The position numbers were made by a program, and so were the translations under genes. 64,000 nt of DNA from Talinum fruticosum (lineage: Eukaryota; Streptophyta; Magnoliopsida; Caryophyllales; Talinaceae), in assembly GCA_021018815.1 (NCBI GenBank), contig JAITYX010000025.1, positions 3,072,501 through 3,136,500 on the forward strand. Direction: 5' to 3'. Of the stretch, positions 57,778 through 64,000 are shown piece after piece; the first letter of the stretch is position 1, and each line of letters begins with the position of its first letter. The notes beneath the pieces are model-generated. The model saw only the letters and a list, made by a program, of their open reading frames with translations. It searched no databases and was not told the DNA's origin.

Positions 57778-57988
57778 CTTGAATTATCTCAAGGCATAAT
57801 TTATTTTATCATTCGTTCATAGCCAAGCGTCGCTATCATCATCCGAGTCCTGCAACACATAATATGGTTACTTGCACAAGTATATAATACACATGATAAT
57901 AAGGAATGAAATTGTGAATTGAAATGCACGCGCTCATTAATATTTATAAATCTTGGTTAATGTATTGGATTAAGGTCGGGGCATTACG
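55505..57988 (-). mobile_element. Chromovirus 5' LTR
   Basis: About 2.48 kb. On the plus strand it reads CGTAACGCCCCCAAACC...GGTCGGGGCATTACG. Both terminal dinucleotides look altered (CG where TG or CA is expected). It contains AT-rich repeats of CACTTATTTTCTTTAA type (56880-57110) and an ATT microsatellite. Similarity to the truncated 3' LTR is clear from about 57320 to the end. Confidence 0.8.
57703..57776 (+). repeat. ATT microsatellite
   Basis: About 24 copies of a TTA/ATT trinucleotide inside the chromovirus 5' LTR. The 3' LTR has only short interrupted runs at the same place (49285-49335), so the array expanded after insertion. Confidence 0.92.
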
Positions 57989-59190
57989 GTTTGTAAGAGG
58001 AAGTGAGAAGAGTTAGTTTGCTTCGTTTTGGAGGCGACTCGAGAAAAATAAGGGTCACTGGTACTTAAACGAGTGGCTGCTCATGCCATATGTTTGGATA
58101 TTCAAGGCTCTTCTCATAATTGGATGATCCGAAAGGAGGCAAAGTCATATTTGGAGACAATAGTAAAGGCAAGATACTAGGGATTGGCAAGATTGGTGAA
58201 AGAAACAACTCGGTTAGTCCAGTTTACTTCGTCAAAGGGCTTAAGTATAATCTCCTTAGCATTTCTTAGCTATGTGACAAAGGCCAAGATATAAGGTTCA
58301 CTCGGACCAACTACTACATTTATGATACGAGTCACCAAAGAGACAATCTTAGGTCCGAGGTCAAGTAACACTTATACTATCCCTCTTTCGATTCAAGTCA
58401 AAATTTATCTTGTTGAAAAGCATCTTTGAATGATGATTCATAGACTTGGCACAGTAGACTAGGTCATATTAGCATGCATACTATCAACAAACTTGCATCT
58501 CATGGATTGGTTAGGGGCTTACCTAATTGTGCATTTAAGAAAGATAAAATATGTGAAGCATGCAAAAAGGAAAGCAAGTCATATCATCTTTCAAACCACT
58601 CAAAGCTGTGTCTACATCCAAACGCTTGAATTAGTTCATTTGGATTTGTGTGGTGAAATTCTGTGAAAAGCTTAGGAGGTAAATCTTTTGTGCTTGCCAT
58701 GTTGATGATTTTTACGATTTACCTGGGTGTGTTTTTTAAGAACAAGAATGAAGCATTGAAAGAGTTCACTAAGATATGCAGGAAAATTCAAGTTGAGTCT
58801 CGGACTCGGATCGGTAGGATTCAAGTGACAATGGAAGAGAGTTCGACTACTCGGAATTTGTAGATTTACGTGACCAGAATGACATCTCCCATAACCTCTC
58901 TACACCAAAAACTCCTCAACAAAATGGAGTAATAGAGAGAAAGAATAGAACTCTTGAAGAAATAGGAACGACCATGATGATTGAAAATGATCTACCTTAT
59001 TATTTCTTGGCTAAGGTAATCGACACGACAAACTACACACTCAGTAAATGCTTCATCAAACCCATTCCGCGAAGACACCCTATGAGTTATACAAGGGAAA
59101 GAAACCCAACATTTCTTACGTCAAACCATTTGGTTGTAAATGCTTTGTGCACAACAAGGGTGAGGAACATCCGACTAATTTTGATGTTCC
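57989..59190 (+). pseudogene. pol: E4 segment 1: protease and integrase (broken)
   Basis: It starts in GAGGAAGTGAGAAG, the linker before protease. Protease WYL.SGCSCHM (58059-58090) is damaged by AAACGAGTGG. A GAG-pre-INT finger follows (58440-58570: LGHISMHTINKLAS). Integrase core pieces are KSLGGKSFVLA (58664) and ERKNRTLEEIGTTMMIENDL (58940-58990). The last recognisable motif is KPFGCKCFVHNKGEEHPTNF (about 59125-59185), after which the sequence jumps to gag. Confidence 0.75.
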
Positions 59191-60935
59191 TCAAAATCGG
59201 AAGAGGACCATATGGCACTCATAGCACGGGATTTCAAGATAATGATTAAGTATAAGAAGTGGGAAAAGAGGCCAAAGGACGAGTTCTACAAGAATGATAA
59301 GAAGGAAAGAAAAGGTAAATATTCTTCTCCTTCAAAGTTATCTTTATCTAAGAACTCTGGTTCCTTTGAATGTGGCAACAAGGAGCACATAGTCAAAGAT
59401 TGTCCCAAGAGAAAGAAGGCTATGATGGCTACCTGGAGTGATGACGGCTCATCTAAAGAACATAACGTAGATGACTCTAAGTGTCTTCCGGCACTAACGG
59501 ATTCGAAGCGGAATCAAAGTCGGACAACGAGGACTCGGATATTGATGAGGTAGTTGAATGCTTTCTCAAATTTTCTAAAGTTGATCTAACAAGATATATT
59601 TTCACTTTGGAAGAAAAGTCCAATTCTGCTTTTTCCAGTTCAAAGAACAAATTGAGCCTCTTACTAATGAGAGCAATATTTTGAAAAATGAATTGGAAAA
59701 GCTGAGACAAAATCTTAAAGAATTTAAGACCAATACTCAAGAAAATGAGACTATGTCCGAGTCACTCGAGAATAGAAAATGAGCGACCGAAAAGAAAGCT
59801 CAATGAGTCTCAAGAGCTTGTTTTAAACTTCACTCAATGTCGGAAAAACCTTGACATGCTTTTAGGCTCTCGGTGTGTCTCCTTTAAGAAAGAAGGACTT
59901 GGTTTTAATGAAGAAGAGGAATCAAATTCCTATTCTAATCTTTTCAAAAGGATTCCGAAGCGTAACGTTCGGGAAGGCTGAGCATGGTCCTATTCATACA
60001 AATGAATAGAGAACTAACCCCAAACCAACTTACAAGAAAAAGTCTTCTCCTCCAATTTACAAAATAAAAGATTTTCAAAAGAAAGAGACACGAGACTCAA
60101 TTCTCCGGAAGGAAGACACGAGAATCGGACCGGACCCAAAATTATTCAAATCTAGGTTCCTAAAAGTGCTTTTCCTCATTAAAGGATCACGAGTAAAGGG
60201 AGTTACTAGTTGCGTAACAGGAAGTGAGAAGGGTTAGTTTGTTTACGTCTTACGGTTAACTTAGAAGAAGAAGAAAGGTCATTGGTACTTAGACAGTGGT
60301 TGCTCACGCCACGCGTCGGAGATTCAAGACTCTTCTCTAAGGTAGATGATCCGAAAAGAGGAAAAGTCACATTTGGAGATAATAGCAAAGGCAAGATAGT
60401 AGGTATCGGCAAAATTGGTGAAGGAATCAACACGATCATCGCGAGTCTACCTTATCAAAGGACTCAAATACAATCTCCTTAACATTTCTCAACTATGTGA
60501 CAAAGGTGAAGAGGTAAAGTTCACTCGGACCATCTGCTACATCTCTTACGCGAGTCACCAAAGAGACTAAGGTCTCGGGTCCGAGGTCGGGTAACACTTA
60601 CATTATTCCTCTCTCATATTAAAGTCAGAATTTATCTTGTTTAAAAGCATCCGTGAATGGTGATTCATGGACTTGGCATCATAGACTAGGTCATATTTGC
60701 ATGCATACTATCAAGAAACTTGCATCTCATGGATTCGTTAGGGTTTTACCTAACCGTGCCTTCAAAAAGATAAAATCGTGAGGCATGCACAAAAGGTAAG
60801 CAAGTCGGATCATCATTCAAGCCACTCAAAACCGTATCTACATCCAAAGTGCTTGAATTGATTCATATGGATTTGTGTGGTGAAATTCCTGTGAAAAACA
60901 TAGTAGGTAAATCTTATGTGCTTGTCATTGTTGAT
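59191..60935 (+). pseudogene. gag: E4 segment 2: gag C-terminus, protease, integrase start
   Basis: It begins SEEDHMALIARDFK and KYKKWEKRPKDEFYKNDKKE. An intact CCHC knuckle, C-G-N-K-E-H-I-V-K-D-C within FECGNKEHIVKDCPKRKK (59370-59420), follows NSGSFECG. Next are a Ser/Asp-rich acidic run and coiled coil (59520-59780: DEVVECFLKFSKVDLTRYIF), the linker, protease HWYLDSGCSRHAS (60278-60316), a decayed integrase finger and MDLCGEIPVKN (60868). It ends at VLVIVDD, where it is fused to RT. Confidence 0.78.
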
Positions 60936-61223
60936 GATATCATTTTTGGAGCTACTAATGAAACTCTATGTGAAGAGTTTTCTAAGTTGATGAGACACGA
61001 GTTCCAAATGATTATGATGGGAGAATTCAACTTCTTTCTTGGTCTACAAATCAAACAAGACAAGGAAGGCATTTATGTGCATCAATCCAAGTATACCAAG
61101 GAGCTTTTGAAGAAGTACAAACTACAAGATGTGAACCATGCAACAACACCTATGAGAAGTAGTTTAAAACTAGAGTCGGATAAGAAAGGTAAAGCTATAG
61201 ATCGAAACTCTACAGAGGTATGA
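60849..61223 (+). pseudogene. E4 in-frame integrase-RT fusion ORF
   Basis: A 124-residue open frame. Residues 1-30 are the integrase start (LELIHMDLCGEIPVK, GKSYVLVIVDD). It continues without a break into RT from [14 protein letters not shown] through [16 protein letters not shown] [16 protein letters not shown] to KKYKLQDVNHATTPM. The join lies in the shared word GTTGATGAT, so VDD of integrase doubles as the catalytic DD of RT. About 1.55 kb of E1-equivalent sequence is deleted. It is very unlikely to be functional. Confidence 0.85.
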
Positions 61224-61866
61224 TCGAATCTCTACTTTATCTCACATCTAGTGGGCCACATATTATGTTTAGTGTTTGCCTATGTACAAGATTTCAAGCT
61301 AATCCAAAAGAATCACATCTCATCTGCGGTGAAGAGGATTTTCAAATATCTTGCATTGACTCGGAATCTTGGTCTATGGTTTTCAAGAGACTTAGAACTA
61401 ACTCTCACTGGATACTTAGATGTTGATTATGATGGATACAAAGTTGATAAAAAGAGCACATTAGGAGCACGTCAATATCCGGGTCAATCCCTCATCTCAT
61501 GGCACTCAAAGAAGTAAAGTTTTGTTGCTCTATCAACTGCCGAAGCTGAGTACGTTGCGGCTAGAGCTTGTTGTGCTCAAATTCTATGGATCAAGCACCT
61601 CTTGAATGATCTAGGACTATCATTCAAATCTATCCCAATCAAGTGTGACAATCGAGTGCAATCAGCATTACTAAGAATCCAGTTCAACACTAAAAACAAA
61701 GCATATTGACGTCGGGTATCATTTTATGAGATACCATTATGAAAAAGGGGATATTGAGCTTGAATTCATTCCTACGAAATTTCGGTTAGCTGATATTTTC
61801 ACTAAGCCACTTAGTGAGGATCGGTTTTGTTTTATTAGGAAAGAGCTTGGCATGATTAATGCATGA
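61220..61866 (+). pseudogene. pol: E4 segment 3: RNase H (broken)
   Basis: MIESLLYLTSSGPHIMFSVC (61220), then in another frame VKRIFKYLALTRNLGLWFSR (61328), DYDGYKVDKKSTLGA, AEAEYVAARACCAQILWIKH (about 61543) and DIFTKPLSEDRFCFIRKELG, ending LGMINA and a stop at 61866. This is the C-terminal part of copia pol. Confidence 0.8.
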
Positions 61867-62253
61867 TTTTGTCTTTTCTTAGTGAACTTTCCTTGCATAA
61901 TTATGTGTTATATGTTTTCTTGTCTTAATAACAAATGGATCGATTAACCAAGTGAAGCCGAGGCTATGAGTTATTAAGTCTCCGAGTGTTACGAGTCACT
62001 CGGAACCCATATTGCGTCGGACTCGGGTTTTGAGCAAAATGGACATTAAATTTCTAGAATCATCTCTAGATAAATGGAGAATTTCGAAATATTTTTGAAA
62101 AGTCTTTCTTCTCTCTCTCTCTCTCTCTCTACCGCTCATTTTGATCGGAGAAAACTAGTCGTTGGAAGAAAGTCTGCTGTAATCCTAACCGTTGGAGAGC
62201 GGAACATCACATCTATACGAGACGGCCGTTAGAGCTTTAGGTCGAGACCGAAG
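61867..62253 (+). other. pol-ORF3 spacer of E4
   Basis: It matches the E1 and P spacer: palindrome ACGAGTCACTCGG (61991-62003), ATGGACATTAAATTTC, a (TC)n tract (about 62107-62130), CTAGTCGTTGGAAG and ACCGAAG. It stops just before the expected TATA box, where an unrelated LTR begins. Confidence 0.7.
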
Positions 62254-64000
62254 TGTAAGACCCGTAATTTTGGGGTTAGGTGGTCTTACGAGCTAGAGCT
62301 AATTATTTAGCCTTAGTTAAATGGAGTAGGTCGAGAGACCAAGTTATACGCGGTTAGATACTCGTAAATTAATTTGAGCGAGTTATTATTAGTTCGCGTA
62401 ACTCTTATTGGTGAAGCGTATTAATTCGAGTTTTCTAAGTGTTCGCTCGGACCAGCTACGTATTAATCGGAGACCGCATATGTTACGCACGTGGGTTTAA
62501 TTATATTGAGGATGAAAAAAAAAAGAAAATGGAGAAGGGGATTAGTATGGGGAAGCAGTGCTGGCAGCGACCTAGTGGAAACCATCGAAAAAGGAAAGAA
62601 AGAAGGGGGCGGGGGACCGAACGGAAGCGAACGAGAGAGAGAGAGGCCGAGCGAGGGAGACAAAGCGAGAGAGAGAGAGTGCGCGAGAGCCCGAGAGGCC
62701 GTGGCCGTGGCCGCTCGAACGACGAGAACACCGCAGCCAGCAAGCGCCGAGAGGGAGGACGAGAGCAAGAGAGAGGAAGGGACTGCGAGACTGAATTTGG
62801 GAACCGAGAGAACAAGAAAGAGAAAGAGAGTGGGTGCGCGAGCGAGGAGCGGCCGGAGGCCGCGCCCGAACGGCAAACGAAGGTGAGACGATCGGTGAAC
62901 GCGAGGGACGGCCGTGGCCGAAGGAGAGGGCGAAACCAAGGCTAGGGAAAGAGAAGCGGACGCGAGGGCCGAGGAAGCAGCCGGTGAGCGCGGGATCGTG
63001 ACCGGCGACGGCGTCGAGCGCAGAGGAGGGCGGCGGAAACCGAGGCTAGTAGCGAGAGAAAAAGGAACGAAAGGAGGAACCGAACCGGGGAGCCGAGTCT
63101 CGGCGAACCAACAAACCTTCAATCCCCGAATCGAGGTGGGTAGTCTTATACTCTAAACTATTATTAGATTCGAAACCCAAATGAATTTCTTGTGAATATC
63201 GAATGTCCGTTTTATTGTGAATATTGGATGTTTGCTTGGGAATACGAGAATGATTGTACCGTAGGAATATTGTTGAAGTTTCAACTAGTGATTAAAGACA
63301 AAGAAGCCGCGATCCGATCCGGGTGCGAATTGCTTAGAGATTACTTGAGTTTACGATGTGGGGGAGGGAGATAACTCGCTAACATTGGGAAATTACGAGT
63401 TGACGTAAAAGGAGAATATAAGTTTATATTGATTGGTAGACAATTGAGGAACTAGAGTAGAAAGCGAGTGGTTGGGTTAAATTAAATTGGAGATGTGCCC
63501 GAGTCCGTGAGATTGAACTAGACTTGAAGGTAAGCGAAGCTAACCAAAATTGAGTGATGAGAAGTGATTAAGAGTTATACAACTAAGGATGGACGAATAA
63601 GAGTCGGTTAATACGGAAAGAAACATACAATGGGAGTTTGAGGCGAGGGAAACGACGAGCGGGAATTGTAAGGTTAAGTTGAGTTTAGAATGTATCTAAG
63701 TCTTTGAGATGAAATTAAGTTTGAAGATGAACCTAACAAGAGGAATTTCAGTGATAAAGTGAGAATAGGATTCATATGGTCGAGTATGAGCAGAGGAAGT
63801 TAATTTATGAAATAGAGACCCGGAATGAGAAGTTGGAGTAAAGATAGGGGTTGTGAGAAGTCGAGACGTGAGCAAAAGAAGTGGATTCATAAAGTAGAAA
63901 CATAGAATGAGGAATTGAAGTAAAGATAAAGAATTGTGAGAAGTTGAACGTTCAATTAGGTGGTATCCACTTGTGGTTATTATGGCTCAAAAAATGGAAA
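62254..64000 (+). mobile_element. Long LTR of a putative gypsy element, right end outside window
   Basis: It starts TGTAAGACCCGTAATTTTGG, the style of plant Ty3/gypsy LTRs, at an abrupt break in SIRE homology. An inverted repeat GTAAGACC / GGTCTTAC (62255-62262 and 62282-62289) sits at the very start. The LTR is at least 1.75 kb and no primer site is reached. 62600-63070 is GC- and purine-rich and produces spurious Arg/Glu-rich ORFs. The family is uncertain without the body. Confidence 0.5.
62630..62840 (+). repeat. GA/CG-rich low-complexity stretch
   Basis: Degenerate GAGAGCGA-type repeats within the LTR at 62254. They make long open frames on both strands that have biased Arg/Glu/Ser composition and no recognisable domain. 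Confidence 0.75.

Larger units (their letters stand above)
48716..57988 (-). mobile_element. Tekay/Del-like chromovirus (Ty3/gypsy)
   Basis: A minus-strand Ty3/gypsy element. The 5' LTR (55505-57988) is complete, with a Met-tRNA primer site, an upstream ORF, gag, protease, RT, RNase H, integrase with an appended chromodomain-like end, a polypurine tract and a 3' LTR cut at 48716. The domain order PR-RT-RH-INT defines gypsy. The integrase end GKLSHRYIGPYEIV followed by an EATWE-type chromodomain indicates a chromovirus. It sits in a SIRE copy (E4) whose gag-pol linker resumes at 57989. All frames are broken. Confidence 0.88.
57988..62253 (+). mobile_element. Rearranged SIRE copy E4
   Basis: SIRE internal sequence in shuffled order: protease to integrase (57989-59190), then gag knuckle to integrase (59191-60935), then RT C-terminus to RNase H (60936-61866), then the pol-ORF3 spacer. 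No LTR is present in the window. The left edge is the chromovirus insertion and the right edge is another LTR at 62254. The two protease-integrase stretches belong to one subfamily but are visibly diverged, so this is not a recent tandem duplication. Confidence 0.8.

Noticed and set aside
62439..63156. Several overlapping ORFs of 80-219 residues on both strands
   Set aside because: Composition is purine- and GC-driven (Arg/Glu or Ser/Leu/Pro rich) inside an LTR. Open frames on both strands of low-complexity DNA are expected.

Overview
The window is repeat-dense nuclear DNA from a flowering plant, probably a eudicot. Nearly all of it is nested, broken LTR retrotransposons. The only host gene I can support is the remains of one UGT79-like glycosyltransferase. 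I see no intact protein-coding gene, rRNA, functional tRNA or CRISPR array. Functional calls rest on reading translated motifs by eye; no database search was possible.

Layout. 1-4768: a Ty1/copia SIRE-type LTR cut by the window edge, fused to the 3' part (ORF3 plus 3' LTR) of a second SIRE element. 4769-5345: a decayed LINE 3' end on the minus strand. 5534-18520: a Ty3/gypsy-like solo LTR with target duplication CGGTC, split by a full-length 11 kb SIRE element (E1, 6008-16980, target duplication GTCCT). 18526-21286: noncoding DNA with a possible SINE and a GA microsatellite. 21287-22671: a second copy of the solo-LTR family, cut by a chromovirus-like LTR fragment. 25954-27721: UGT pseudogene, whose 5' part is lost at a non-SIRE copia element (27722-31359). 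31360-41045: a SIRE LTR, then the 3' two thirds of a minus-strand SIRE element (M). 41046-48715: the 3' two thirds of a plus-strand SIRE element (P), joined head-to-head to M. 48716-57988: a Tekay/Del-like chromovirus on the minus strand with an extra upstream ORF. 57988-62253: a rearranged SIRE copy (E4). 62254-64000: the start of another long LTR.

The SIRE copies share one plan: LTR, Met-tRNA primer site, gag with a CCHC knuckle, protease, integrase, RT, RNase H, a spacer, ORF3, polypurine tract, LTR. The spacer carries a conserved TATA box about 180-255 bp before the ORF3 start, so ORF3 may have its own promoter. This is the most promising lead for an undescribed system. All coding regions are broken by frameshifts. 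Many breaks and odd LTR ends fall on CAG/CTG sites that read as CGAG, CGA, CTCG or CCG when copies are compared, so part of the decay may be a methylation-linked base-calling artefact.
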